Positions 22,795 through 33,260 of a stretch of 64,000 nt of DNA are shown piece by piece. Below the pieces are notes generated by a model that saw only the letters and a program-made list of their open reading frames with translations, had not been told where the DNA came from and searched no databases. Each line of letters starts with the position of its first letter. Position 1 is the first letter of the stretch. A program made the position numbers and the translations under genes. The DNA is from Chrysaora quinquecirrha (Eukaryota > Cnidaria > Scyphozoa > Semaeostomeae > Pelagiidae): assembly GCA_014526335.1 (NCBI GenBank), contig JACTAT010000151.1, forward strand, positions 310,001-374,000. Reading direction: 5' to 3'.

Positions 22795-22855
22795 ACAGTG
22801 TTAGCTTCATTTTCGATTTAAGCCTCGTTTTCAAACATAAATGTGAAAAGGGCTT
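22795..22855 (-). repeat. Right terminal inverted repeat of the ISL2EU-like mosaic
   Basis: Inverted match to 9338-9400. It lies about 100 bases upstream of the SAP-SWIM-YqaJ start codon and is followed by AT. Confidence 0.75.
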
Positions 22856-22857
22856 AT

Positions 22858-23304
22858 TGAACTCCCATTGCACTGAATTTCTTTGAATCTTTATTTGCTT
22901 TCGCAAGTAAACTTGAGATTAAAAAGTGAAGGGCCTAAGAATGGTCCCCAAATTTTTTGAGGAGAAATACAAGGGAAGAAATTGCAGAAAGCCAATCAAC
23001 ATTAGAGAGTTACAAAGTAAAGATGCATAAATTTCTGTTACATGAAATTTCCGACCACGTTTTTCCATGCGTAGTAGTGTACGCTCTTTGTCTGCGGTTT
23101 CCGCGTTTTTGACTATTTACTATTGCAAAATCAAAAACGTGGACATTTGATATATTCACAAAATAATGGTTTGTTTGCAAAAGAAAGATGTAGAAGTTTT
23201 TAAAAGAAGACTAACTTCGACTATTTGGATGCTTTAAACAACTTTTTAAAGGATTAAGATATTTTCCGCGGTTTCCGCAATGTCTGCCTTTTTGACATGG
23301 TGGT
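22858..23304. other. Gene-free stretch between transposon mosaic and 5S-like array
   Basis: AT-rich. GCGGTTTCCGC plus a TTTTTGAC-type tail occurs at about 23093 and 23268, a diverged short direct repeat. No gene recognised. Confidence 0.4.
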
Positions 23305-23386
23305 TAGATCACTGCAGTCAAGCATGGTTTGGCCAGGTCAGTACTTAGCTGGATGACCGCCTGGGAACACCTGGTGTTGTAGGCTT
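23305..23386 (+). pseudogene. 5S rRNA-like copy P1, 5' truncated
   Basis: Has the 3' two thirds only: ACTGCAGTCAAGCATGG (box A region), then GATGACCGCCTGGGAACACC (box C) and TGTAGGCTT. The first 50 bases are replaced by unrelated sequence. It marks the left edge of the plus array, 320 bases before the same point in copy P2. Confidence 0.8.
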
Positions 23387-23586
23387 CATATTGTTACCTT
23401 GAATTTTTGACATCAAATCATGATTGTATTGCTGATGAATTGAAAAGTTGTCATATCCTAGAAGTAGAAAGGCCAATATTTCAAATTATTAATGCACAAA
23501 TAGATATTGGAAGACAGCTGTGAGGCAAAATAGGTATTTGTGCATGATTAACAGCAGTGTTAAGCACATTTAGTTTTTTATATATT

Positions 23587-23706
23587 GCCTTCTACCATAC
23601 CACAATTAAAATACCGTTTCTCATCGGGTCACTGCAGTCAAGCATGGTGGGGCCAGGTCAGTACCTAGATAGGTGACCGCCTGGGAACACCAGGTGTTGT
23701 AGGTGT
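23587..23706 (+). rRNA. 5S rRNA-like copy P2 (120 nt)
   Basis: GCCTTCTACCATACCACAAT at the 5' end to TGTAGGTGT at the 3' end, exactly 120 nt. Box C is GGTGACCGCCTGGGAACACC. The spacer to the next copy is 210 bases, and a TTTT run follows the 3' end. Confidence 0.75.
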
Positions 23707-23916
23707 CATTCTTTTAAATTAAACTTTTTAACATCAAATCATCATTGCATTGAAAATGAATCTGAAAATTATCATATTCCAAAAGCTTCAAGGAATGATC
23801 AGTTAAAATTTCAATTTATTAATGAAAGAATAGATATTGGAAGACAGCTGTGAGGCAAAATATGTATTTGCGCAAGAAAAACTGCAATGTGAAGCACATT
23901 CAATTTTTTATGTATT

Positions 23917-24036
23917 GCCTACAACCACACCACCATGAATATACCAGTTCTCGTCAGATCACCGCAGTCAAGCATGGTTGGGCCACGTCAGTACCTAGAT
24001 GGGTGACGGCCTGGGAACACCTGGTGCTGTAGGCTT
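23917..24036 (+). rRNA. 5S rRNA-like copy P3 (120 nt), most canonical
   Basis: GCCTACAACCACACCACCAT at the 5' end, CTCGTCAGATCACCGCAGTC in the middle, AAGCATGGTTGGGCCACGTC, then GATGGGTGACGGCCTGGGAA and TGCTGTAGGCTT. The length equals eukaryotic 5S rRNA, and 5' GCCTAC pairs with 3' GTAGGC (helix I). Internal promoter boxes A and C are recognisable, with a TTTT terminator at 24042. Changes in the 5' half relative to canonical animal 5S are shared by other copies. Confidence 0.8.
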
Positions 24037-24246
24037 CATTGTTTTAAATCAAACTTTTTAACATCAAATCATGGTTGTATTGGAAATCAATTCGAAAATT
24101 ATCATATTCCAAGAGCTTTAAGGCATGATAAGCCAATATTTCAAATTATTAATGCAAGAATACATATTGAAAGACAGCTGTTAGGCAAAATATGTATTTG
24201 TGCAAAAAGAACAGCAGTGTGAAGCAAATTTGGTTTTTTACATACC

Positions 24247-24366
24247 GCCTTCAACCATAGCACAATGAATTTACAGGTTATTTTCCGATCACTGCAGTCA
24301 AGCATGGTTGGGCAAGGTCAGTACATAGATGGGTGACTGCCTGGGAACACCTGGTGTTGTAGGCTT
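24247..24366 (+). rRNA. 5S rRNA-like copy P4 (120 nt)
   Basis: Exactly 330 bases after P3. GCCTTCAACCATAGCACAAT at the start and GGTGACTGCCTGGGAACACC at box C. Point changes in the arms weaken helix I slightly. Confidence 0.75.
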
Positions 24367-24559
24367 CTTTCTTTTGAATCAAACTTTTTAGCATCATATC
24401 ATGATTGTATTGGAAATGAATTGAAAAATTATCATATTCCAAAAGTAAAAAGGAATGATCAGCCAATATTTTAAATTATTAATGCAAGGATAGGTATTTG
24501 AAGACATCTGTGAGGCCAAATGTGTAAATGCACAAGAAGAGCAACAGTGTGAAGGAGAT

Positions 24560-25530
24560 TAAATTTTTGATATATTGCTTATGACCATACCACCATGATA
24601 AACAGGTTATCCTCCAATCACCATAGTCAAGTCAAGCATGGTTGGTCCAGGTCAGTACCTAGATGGGTGACCTTCGGGGAACACCTGGTGTTGAGGCTTG
24701 ATTCTTTTAAATCGAATTTTTTAACATCAATTCATGATTGTATTGCAAATGAATTGGAAAATTATTATATTCCAAGAGTTTTAAAGAGGAAATGAAACCA
24801 TTTTTTATTTTTTATATTCTGAATCCCCATATCAAATTACCCTGGACTGCAAAATTTAGGCAAATTAGGCAAAACTGGGGGAGAAACAAGTGGCTGAAAC
24901 AAAAAATTTTTAAGTGAAATAGTGGCACCAATCCTGCGCTGTCAAAACAACCTTGTTTGGGTTCTGTGACGTAAAGTTTTGGACACATGGTGAGGGAAAC
25001 AAATTTTGCAATTTATTCTGTTCCACTGTTGCACAGGGAAACTATGGAGCTTGAAGATAAATCTAAGAAAATTTGCTGAGGTTTCCATTGTGCTGCGGGC
25101 ACTTTGAATAGCAAAAGGTGTTGTAATGAATGCAGAACTAAAGGGATAAACCTCTATCCTTTTCCAAAAGACCCAAAGACTTGTCAACAGGGGACTAAAT
25201 TTGTTAGGAAATGTAGGCTTAATGTAGACCCCAAACAGTATTCCAACACTGTCCTGTGTTCCGATCATTTTGAACCTGATTGCTACACAAGAAGTTTAGC
25301 TAGTCAACTTGAAGGTTTTGATACTTGAAAAAAAAAGAGATTTCTAAGAAGAGTTGAAGTGCCAACAATTTACTTGGCGTCTGCCAGTCTCCAAGAAAAC
25401 AAAAATCACAACCAATGCGTTCAAAACAAAAGGTAAGAACAATTTTTTATTCATTCTATTCATAATATTTATAATACCACAATATATACAATATATACAA
25501 TATATAAACATGCTTTGTTTTATTTGTTAC
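24560..25530 (+). repeat. Left arm of a large inverted duplication
   Basis: From the P5 5S variant through the AT-rich junction (GAGGAAATGAAACCATTTT) and the THAP exon to the intron after it (CATGCTTTGTTTTATTTGTT). Its reverse complement occurs at about 33745-34790 with scattered changes. The spacer is about 8.2 kb. Confidence 0.85.
24577..24699 (+). pseudogene. 5S rRNA-like copy P5, variant with GTCAA duplication and CCTTCGGGG
   Basis: 330 bases after P4. It differs from the others by AGTCAAGTCAAGCATGG (duplicated GTCAA) and by GACCTTCGGGGAACACC replacing GACCGCCTGGGAACACC. The same two changes recur in minus-strand copy M1 (34572-34695), tying the two together. Confidence 0.8.
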
Positions 25531-25883
25531 AGCTCCTTAGAGAAGGTTTGAGTGAAGTACCAACTCTAACTGGAGATGTAGACACCAATAAAGAATCAAG
25601 CATTTCAGAGCTATCAATGTTTCAAGAAGCATCATCTTCCAAAACTGATTTATCTGAAGCGCAATCTTCTCAAATTACTAGTGAGTCATATTTAGCATCC
25701 CAAGGATTAGATTTTCAAATTGACAGACCAGTTGCAAACTGTGAGGAATGCAAGTAGAAAACTATTAAATTGAAGAATATGGGCAGAAGGTTAAATCGCA
25801 GGAACAATAAAATAGCTCGACAGAAAAGAAAGATAAGAAGTCAAGCGAATGTAAGCTTAACTTTTTCCATTTGATAATTACAC
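24957..25883 (+). pseudogene. Kolobok-like THAP transposase, 5' exons, tandem copy 1
   Basis: Exon 1 (ATG 25044) has an early TGA (25077-25079), then a THAP domain: CCNECRTKGINLYPFPKDP, W replaced by T, CSDHFEPDCY. It stops again at 25326-25328 and reaches donor AAAAG/GTAAGAAC (25433). The intron ends TTTGTTACAG (25532). Exon 2 (25533-25850) encodes a Ser/Glu-rich stretch with a stop at 25755-25757 and ends at a second donor (GTAAGC). The whole segment repeats at 25884-26820. THAP domains bind the transposon ends. Confidence 0.75.
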
Positions 25884-26820
25884 TTGGGTTCTGTGACGTA
25901 AAGTTATGGACACATCGTGAGGGCAACATATTTTGCAATAGATTCTGTAGCACTGTTACGCAAAAACTTCAGGGAAACTATGGAGCATGAAGATAAACCT
26001 AAGAAAATTCGCGGAAGTTTATGTTGCATGGCAGGCACCTTGAATAGCAAAAGCTGTTGTAATGAATGCATAACTAAGGGAATAAACCTCCATCGTTTCC
26101 TGAAGACCCAAAGACTTGTCAATAGTGGACTAAATTTGTTAGGAAATGTATGGCCTAATGTAGACCCCAAACAGTATTCCAAAACTTTCCTGTGTTCTGA
26201 TCATTTTGAACCTGATTGCTACACAAGAAGTTTAGTTAGTCAACTTGAAGGTTTTGATACTTTAAAAACGAAGAGATTTCTACGAAGAGATGCAGTGCCA
26301 ACAATTTACTTCGCATCTGCCGGTCTCCAAGAAAAACCAAAATCACCATCCAAATGTGCAAAACAAAAGGTAAGAACAATTTTTCATTCATTTTATTCAT
26401 AATATTTGTAATACCACAATATATACAACATATGCAATATATATACATGCTTTGTTTTGTTTGTTACAGCTCCTTAGAGGAGCTTTGAGTGAAGCACCAA
26501 CTCTAACTGGAGATGAAGACACCGATGAAAAATTGAGCATTTCAGAGCTATCAATGTTTCAAGAAGCATCATCTTCCAAAACTGATTTATCTGAAGCGCA
26601 ATCTTCTCAAACTGCTAGTGAGTCATATTAGGCATCACAAGGATTAAATTTTCAAATTGACAAACCAGTTGCAAACTGTGAGGAATGCAAGTAGAAAACT
26701 ATTAAATTGAAGAATATGGGCAGAAGGTTAAATTGCAGGAACAATAAAATAGCTAGACAGAAAAGAAAGATAACAAGTCAAGCGAATGTAAGCTTAATTT
26801 TTTCCATTTTATAATTACAC
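25884..26820 (+). pseudogene. Kolobok-like THAP transposase, 5' exons, tandem copy 2
   Basis: Direct duplicate of 24957-25883. Exon 1 (ATG 25980) is open through the THAP region to the donor at 26370, reading SKSCCNECITKGINLHRF and CSDHFEPDCYTRS, but a small frameshift-like change garbles the middle (LKTQRLVNSGLNLL where the family reads PKDPKTCQQW). The intron ends TTTGTTACAG (26469). Exon 2 has TAG at about 26628. This copy is the one contiguous with the downstream exons. Confidence 0.75.
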
Positions 26821-26881
26821 CCGTTGCATACCTTTTGCTGAATGAAGTTATTCAATACCATTTTCTTTTACTTTACACCAG

Positions 26882-28670
26882 GCCATACATTACCTGAAAA
26901 GAAAAATAAAGAAATTGAAAACCAAAAGCCAACAACCTGCTAAGCCTGAATTGCCAATGGAGATTGAAGAAGAAAGTGACTTTGGATCTGCAACAGAAGC
27001 TGCACTGGAGAACTACATTGAGTGGAATCCAAATAGTGAGGAGGAAGAAAAGGCTGAAGATATCAATAAGTATGAACTGGAGAGTGATGACAATGATAAT
27101 GATGACAGAATTAAAAATATTATTCATTTATCTGTGTGTTGATGATCGATAGAATTTGAGATAGACTTACATTTTTATTCATCTTTTCTAGAAATGACTC
27201 TTCATATACGATTGGTACAGAACCAAAGTTTTTTGTATTCTACCTCTTGCTGATAAATCTTTTCACGATATTCTGTTTTCGATGCAAGAGTGGCAATGCA
27301 ACCATTTCAATGAAGAAGAATTGAATAATGGTGATAATCAGCTAACACTGCATTCAATGTCATTCAGATTCCTTCATATAGAAATCACAGCCAACTATTA
27401 AGGGTTGTTTTCCAGCAGGGAATAAGTTTTTAAGCTTTGGAAGCCTTATGACTGGAGCCTCAATCAGCAAATTGCTATTGGTTTTTCGTCATATGGGATT
27501 ATCTGCATACACAGCTAGAATGTATTATTATCATCAAAGGAATTTTCTATTTCCAGCCATTCTCAGACATTGGCAGACCTATCAATCAAAACTGGTGAAT
27601 CAGCTTTCAAAATGAAATGATCTGGTTTGGTGTGATGATGGTCGCTTTGATTTGATGGGCTAAATATGGTGCTTACTCCATGCTCTGTTGTATATTGATG
27701 AAAATTGTTCATTTTGAGATTGTCAAGGTCAGATGAACATTTTTGCTACAAGAAAGGGAGAAATGCAGTTTATCGGGTCAAGCCTTATTTCTAGTAACAT
27801 AAAACATTTGAATCAAACAGCACTGGCTTCAAGCAACTGTGAAATGAATATGTGACAGTTATATTGACTCGGAAAACAAACTTTCTATCAAGCTTGGCCC
27901 AATAACTGCATTTCATCCAGAAATAAATAAATACACAAGCAAAAATATACAAGAAACAATGTTTTATTTCTTCTTTTTCAAAGGCAAATGAAACGAAACA
28001 TAGTACCCAAATGGAAAGGGCATTTAATGTTCTCAAGTCATGAAGAGTTTCAATACCAACATTTGTATCAGAAAGGCATTACAGGATCACTAAGTGGATA
28101 AGAGAGCAACAACCACTCATAAGGCACTAATTTGATTTATGGCATGTAGCAAAGTCCATCATCAAAAGAATTACAAAGGCTGGAAAAGAGAATGGATAAG
28201 CAAAGCTCTTGCTATGGATTAAAGGAATAAAAAACCATCTTTGCAGGTGTGCAACAATCAAGTTTAATTGGTGATTTAATTTTTGCAAAATGGAAATATT
28301 TTGTAAATCATGTGGCTAATAAGCATTCAAATCATGAAGAACCACTTTTTAAAGAATGTGTCCATCAACCAATTACTGAACCAAGAAATTAGCTCAAGAT
28401 AAGTACCTACCAAATTATTCCTCCTACATCAACATTGTCTTCAAAACTACTCCCCTACAACTTTCAACAAAATGAGTCTACTATTTCATTTTCACAGATA
28501 CTTCTGCATTTGGCAAACTCAAAGCCATTACATCCGATGTAAAGCTTTGTAGTGCAGTAAAAATGTTATCAACAAATGATCAAACCAGCTGCTTGGAAAG
28601 CTTCCATTCAACTTTGAACCAATGGCATCCAAAAATGTTACATTTTTCTTGGATGGGAACGACTGTAAGG
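26882..28670 (+). pseudogene. Kolobok-like transposase body (catalytic region), heavily decayed
   Basis: After an acceptor at 26881, exon 3 encodes an acidic stretch. After the acceptor at 27191 the frame reads GTEPKFFVFYLLLINLFTIF. Later, in changing frames: LMTGASISKLLLVFRHMGL, YYYHQRNFLFPAILRHW, WCDDGRFDLMG (DGRxDSxGH-like catalytic Asp region), FDLWHVAKSIIKRITKAGK, KGIKNHLCRC and CLESFHSTLNQWHPKMLHFS. These blocks in this order are characteristic of a widespread THAP-bearing transposase family that I believe is Kolobok; that name is an inference. Many stops and frameshifts show it is dead. Confidence 0.65.
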
Positions 28671-29015
28671 TAAGAGCATCAAGTAGTTGCAGCATGTGGA
28701 CTATGTCCACCAATTTTTCTTTTCTGCAAGCATCTGAAAAAAGCAATACATTTCTTGTAACTGACAGAGAATACTTGCTTTCAGGAATCAACATCTATAG
28801 TTTGTTAAAGTATTGGAGATAGATATATACTGTTTGTTGGACATTTCGTTCTGTCTAGGCATGCATTAGCTGCATCATAGTCTATAGAAAAATAACTGGT
28901 CTGGCAAACCCATTGTTCTGGCCTTTTGTTCTGCACATGAACTCGCTCATCACATTTATTTCAGTCACGTGACCAAAGTAAGGGGACAGATTTCTTTTAT
29001 GCGTGTAGATTGACA
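28671..29015. other. Junction between Kolobok-like and P-like loci
   Basis: No gene. It presumably holds the 3' end of the Kolobok-like element and the 5' UTR or end of the P-like locus. I could not identify terminal repeats. Confidence 0.4.
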
Positions 29016-30180
29016 ATGGCGGTCGACGATGTTTTCATGAGAGGAGAAGCTTTCGATGCTTTTTTGATATATTGGATGAGCAAATGATGAATGAGCTATT
29101 GGATGATGATATTGAACTTGCTGCAGCCAATATAGGTCTTCAGCAAGATGATTCCGTTTTTCTTGTAAAGTTTGCAACAAGAAGTACAAGACAGAAGGTG
29201 GCCTAAAACGGCATTCTGAAAAAAAGCATCCTACAAACAATCAGCAAGGAGCAGAAGACGTGAATACTGTCAACAGCAAAGTCTTGAATGAAGCAGATAT
29301 TATTGAACTCGTGCAAGAAGGAAAAAATGAGTTGGCAAAAAACAAATGTCACCCTCAACTATTGCGAGAAAAGATTGATGAACACCAGTTTCGTCTGACA
29401 GAAGAGCTTCACAACAGCCTACTGGATGCTTACAGTATTTTGAAAAAATGCACAGATGCTGAAAAGTTTTTCTCGTTTTTTTACGGAAAAATTGTTCTAA
29501 AAGCTCCACAACTTATTCCTGATCTTCAACAGCCAATGTCCACTCTTCTGGCAAAACATTTAGGAGACAAGATGTTATTCTTCTTCAGAAAACCCAAGCA
29601 GTTGCTTTCTCCTGAGGTCCCATCAATAACTGATAAGGAAATAGGTGGCTTGCAATATTTGGCTGGATATGTTGTACATAACATTTTGAAAAAGGCAAGA
29701 AACAGCCCTAACTATAAGTCTGAAATAAATCAAACTGTGATTCAAATATTGAATAAATGTATACAGGAAGATGTTACAGATCAAAGATTAATTGCAGCAA
29801 CAACTCGTGGTGGGTTAAAGGCTGTTAAATTAGAAATGCAACAAATTTTTACAATTGCAGAGGAAACTTTTAGGGTTCATACTTCTGTGGCAAATCATGT
29901 TTCCAAGATAAATATAGACTATATGGTAAGCCAGTTAAGGATGCAGACAAGAATAGTTAGCATGTACAATAACTTAGTGGTTGATGCTGATGTGGGCTTA
30001 AACTCCGAAGTGAAAAAAAATTTGCTAGAGAACATACTTAAACTATATCTACGTGTGAGAGCATTCTCTTACGCAAAAGATATTACTAACCAACACAAAT
30101 ATAAATTAAAGAAAACCAAAGCAAAAGCACTGCAAAAGAACATTAAGAAGTCAACAGATAAACCTGACATACTTGAATAA
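29016..30180 (+). CDS. P-element-associated protein: C2H2 zinc finger plus P-transposase C-terminal-type domain
   Basis: From the ATG at 29016 (MAVDDVFMRGEAFDAF) two single-base shifts (T run near 29062; near 29160) lead into a C2H2 finger, CKVCNKKYKTEGGLKRHSEKKH. A 306-codon open frame (29260-30180) then contains GGLQYLAGYVVHNILKKA, a motif I know from the C-terminal part of P-element/THAP9-like transposases, and ends with a Lys-rich tail. It lacks THAP and catalytic motifs. Its stop is at 30178-30180, immediately followed by the opposite-strand stop of the P-transposase remnant. Function is unknown. The zinc finger suggests DNA binding and the shared domain suggests partnership with the transposase. 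Confidence 0.6.
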
Positions 30181-31440
30181 TTAAATTGTTTTACTTTCAA
30201 TTTGACGTCGTTTTAGAGGCATGTTATCAACGTTGTACCATGAATGTTGCCGTTTGTATTTGATGGCTCCTTCTGTGTTACCTGTTGAACATACAACTGA
30301 TCTTTGCATTCTTAATGTGTTGGCATTATAGCCAAATTGAAAAATTGATGGGTTGTCGCTTCTTCTTCCAAGACTTCTCTGTCTTCCAAAGTATTCTTCA
30401 AGGCAATCTTGACTGAATCTTTCTGTCAATACAAATTCCATCCCATTTTGAAGAAGAAATTTTGTTGCTTCAATTACAGAAAAAACAGTTATTCTTCGTC
30501 CTTCATAAGTTTGCGCTGACAAAAACATTTTACTTCTTGCATCTTTAGAGTAATCCCCTTCACGTCTGTTGACACTTTCCTTCCAGGCTTCAAGGTATTT
30601 CAAAAAACCATGCTCAAGCCAAAGAAACCGCTCATCACTGATGCTTCAATACGGTAACAAATAAGGTTTTCTCTTGTAAAGGCCTTCATTTTGACTTCTA
30701 ACATTTAATGAATCGAAGAATTTGTCCATATGGTCACAAAGTTCTGAAGTTGCATGTGTTGATGTTGGATAATATTATTTCAGAATTTTTGCAACAGATT
30801 GACTCAATACCTGTACAGCTAGCCTTACATTCATACACGAGAATGGATTTAATTGGACATGTTCTTGAGACAATTTTGGGGCAATCTTCAGACCACAGCA
30901 CATTTCATCATGAACAATTTTGCAAATATGATCCCACACAATTTCCTTTCCATTATTCCACATTAAGTGTGTTCCTTTTTCATGACCTGTAATTCAGATT
31001 GAAAAGAGGTTTCATTTTTAAGAAATTCTCTATTTTCTAAAAATTTTTAACACTCTCTCCTTCAACAAAATCCACATGATAATCAAACTAAAAATCATAC
31101 CTGAATGAGCAATACAGTTTCTGGTTGTTTCATTAAGTGGGGAGCATCTGCAAAAAACCATATGAACCTTTCTGGTGCAAATAAGTTGATCGTACGATGA
31201 ACAACATCATTCCCTTCTTTTCCATTAAATAATTGGTGCATTCTATAAAACTTCCTGTTTGACGACGCACCATCACATACAGCAGCTATTACTGGTAGTT
31301 GGCATGTCAGTTCAAGTGATTTATGAACATGAGTAATTTAATTCTGTGTCACCCAAATCCACAAATCCTATTAACTCACCAGAATGTTTGTCATAAACTA
31401 AGTTTTCCTGTATTTTGACCTTTTGTGTGAAATAATAATA
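30181..31440 (-). pseudogene. P-element-type transposase, central and C-terminal part
   Basis: Minus strand from 31440: LVYDKHSGELIGFVDLGDTEL, then VIAAVCDGASSNRKFYRMHQ (catalytic Asp region), APERFIWFFADAPHLMK (second Asp), an intron 31100-30987 (GTATGA to TTACAG), MWNNGKEIVWDHI, KLSQEHVQL and VRLAVQVLSQSVAKIL, then after stops FFDSLNVRSQNEG and the RNase H-end motif [18 protein letters not shown] (30603-30181 frame). This order matches P-element/THAP9 transposases. The N-terminal THAP part is missing, cut at about 31440 where the Penelope-like element begins. Stops at 30775 and near 30640 break it. Confidence 0.8.
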
Positions 31441-33260
31441 AAGTGCACTAACGTGCACGTAAAACTAAAATATAAAGGTGTAGTACCAACCCCTGCTTTT
31501 TCGCCTCAGAAAAGCCGTCCGCGCCCACCACTGTATTCATAGGTATAGAGTAAACTTTTTTAGATTTTATATTCATATAATATATTACTGGGTGCTGTAT
31601 GTTTGTGGTTGTGTTGTGTAGCCTCGTACTGACTCATCAGCTGATTCCCCATAAAAACATTTCAGGGCTAAGATCAGTATGCTTGTTTTATTTATGGGTG
31701 CCCCATTGTTTCTGCGTCCAGAAACAATGTCAGCGTATGAGGCTTTTTGAGCAATTTTGTATCCATATCTTTATTTATATATGAACGTGTGTATATATGT
31801 ATATATTCATCCTTTTATAGGTATATAGGTGTATAGGAATATGGGTCGTGCGCTGCATTATGCCCATTATTAAAACTGAGATACATACCATTTAGTTGAA
31901 TTTGGTTTTTGTTATTATATCTCCAATGTATTTGTTCCTTTTTAGTGCTAGAAATGGGGGGCGGGGCCAAATATCTTTTAAAGAGTTATCATTTTCAATT
32001 AAATTCCAATTGTTTTGAAGAATTTTTTGAATCTGTATAGTTCTGTTGTCAAAAGGTATAACAAATGGTAGGTTTCGTGTATAGTTCTTTTTCCTATCAA
32101 CTGTATTCACTCTTAATAGGTCATTTTGTGACAATCCTTTGACTTTGTCGAATTGGGTATCTATCCCTCTAGGGTCATATCCCCTTCCAATTAGGTTATA
32201 TTTGAGTTCTTGTAGTTTCGATACAAGTTCAGCATTATCAGTAATATTTCTTCTATATCTCAGAGCCTGGCTGTAAATTACGCTATTTTTACAGCTTTTC
32301 GGATGAAAGGATTTTGCGTGCAAAAGGTTGCATGTATCTGTTGGTTTTTGGTATAGGGAGGTTGTGAATGTGCCATTATTTTCAAGATTTATTGTAGTAT
32401 CTAGAAAATTAATTTTCACTTGAGAGTATGTAGACTCAAATTTTATCGTGTTGTGAACTGTATTAATATATTCAATGAATCGTATGAGTTCTTCTTTTGT
32501 GTGGGTCCATATTATAAATATATCATCAATGTATCGCTTCCAAATCAGAGGTATTCTATTTTCGGGTGCGTTGTTTAGTATTTCTTTTTCAATTTTTGTC
32601 ATAAATATATTTGCATAGTTAGGAGCAAAATTGCTCCCCATGCTTGTACCTTGTACTTGTTGGTAGAATTTCCCATTAAATGTGAAATAGTTTTGTTTCA
32701 ATATAAATTCCATCATTTGTTTTATGTATTTGATAGGTAGAGGGTAATCCTCACCATAGAAGTGTGACATTGCCTCTATGCAAAAGGAAACGCCTTGTTC
32801 CTGAGGGATATTCGTATATAGTGATTTCACATCTAGCGTAACCAACCAGGCATTTTCTGGTATATCATGATCATTTATGCTGAACAAAATTTGTAGGAAA
32901 TGAGTTGTATCCTTTATGAAGGAGTCACTTTTTTCTACAATCGCCCTAAGATAGTAATCTAGGTATATGGATAGCTTTTCAGTAGGTGAGCCACACCCAG
33001 AGATTATTGGTCTCCCTGGTATGCCTTCTTTGTGTACTTTTGGTAGCATATAGAAAATTGGTGTTCTTACCCTAGAATTGGGTGATAGATATGTATAGAG
33101 ATCATTATCTATATATCCCTTCGAACAACTTTTCAAACAAAGTAATTTACAAGGCACTTGTATATTAAGGATATGTTTAAGATGTCTTGGGGATGCTGTT
33201 ATGTAAGACAAGAGAAGAGTTAGATGAGACCACAAGGGCATACAACAATAAAAAGACAGG
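31441..33260 (-). mobile_element. Penelope-like retroelement, 5' truncated
   Basis: Consists of the RT frame (33241-31892) and about 450 bases of 3' flank with ATATAT-rich sequence (31790-31830). A GTGCACTAACGTGCAC near-palindrome lies at about 31444, next to the junction with the P-like transposase. Confidence 0.6.
31892..33241 (-). CDS. Penelope-like reverse transcriptase
   Basis: An intact frame of 449 codons. Motifs: FYMLPKVHKEGIPGRPIISG, LVTLDVKSLYTNIPQEQG (first catalytic Asp), QGTSMGSNFAPNYANIFM, KRYIDDIFIIW (DD pair), INFLDTTINL, then SLYQKPTDTCNLLHAKSFHP and RYRRNITD. These are typical of Penelope-like elements (Neptune/Poseidon/Naiad type). The upstream N-terminal part is missing, and I do not see the GIY-YIG endonuclease expected after the RT: the frame ends about 70 residues after the IQKILQNNW region. 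It is either an endonuclease-deficient form or a 3' truncated coding region. Confidence 0.88.
   Translation of the reverse strand: MPLWSHLTLLLSYITASPRHLKHILNIQVPCKLLCLKSCSKGYIDNDLYTYLSPNSRVRTPIFYMLPKVHKEGIPGRPIISGCGSPTEKLSIYLDYYLRAIVEKSDSFIKDTTHFLQILFSINDHDIPENAWLVTLDVKSLYTNIPQEQGVSFCIEAMSHFYGEDYPLPIKYIKQMMEFILKQNYFTFNGKFYQQVQGTSMGSNFAPNYANIFMTKIEKEILNNAPENRIPLIWKRYIDDIFIIWTHTKEELIRFIEYINTVHNTIKFESTYSQVKINFLDTTINLENNGTFTTSLYQKPTDTCNLLHAKSFHPKSCKNSVIYSQALRYRRNITDNAELVSKLQELKYNLIGRGYDPRGIDTQFDKVKGLSQNDLLRVNTVDRKKNYTRNLPFVIPFDNRTIQIQKILQNNWNLIENDNSLKDIWPRPPFLALKRNKYIGDIITKTKFN

Larger units (their letters stand above)
9338..22855. mobile_element. ISL2EU-like DNA transposon mosaic with nested inserts
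   Basis: The left end (AAGCCCTTTTCACATTGGTT, 9338 on) matches the reverse complement of the right end (22855 backwards: AAGCCCTTTTCACATTTATG) and continues over about 60 bases through AAATCGAAA and AAGCTAACAC. Both ends are bordered by AT (9336-9337, 22856-22857), fitting the 2-bp AT target duplication of ISL2EU/IS4EU elements. Inside are THAP/DDE transposase segments on the plus strand and a SAP-SWIM-YqaJ gene on the minus strand, the two-gene layout of this superfamily. A uniform single element would be about 5-6 kb. The extra length comes from a partial duplication around an N gap and two foreign inserts. Confidence 0.8.

Noticed and set aside
28528..28794. Minus-strand open frame of 88 codons
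   Set aside because: It is the reverse strand of the Kolobok-like CLESFHSTLNQW coding block, with no motif of its own.
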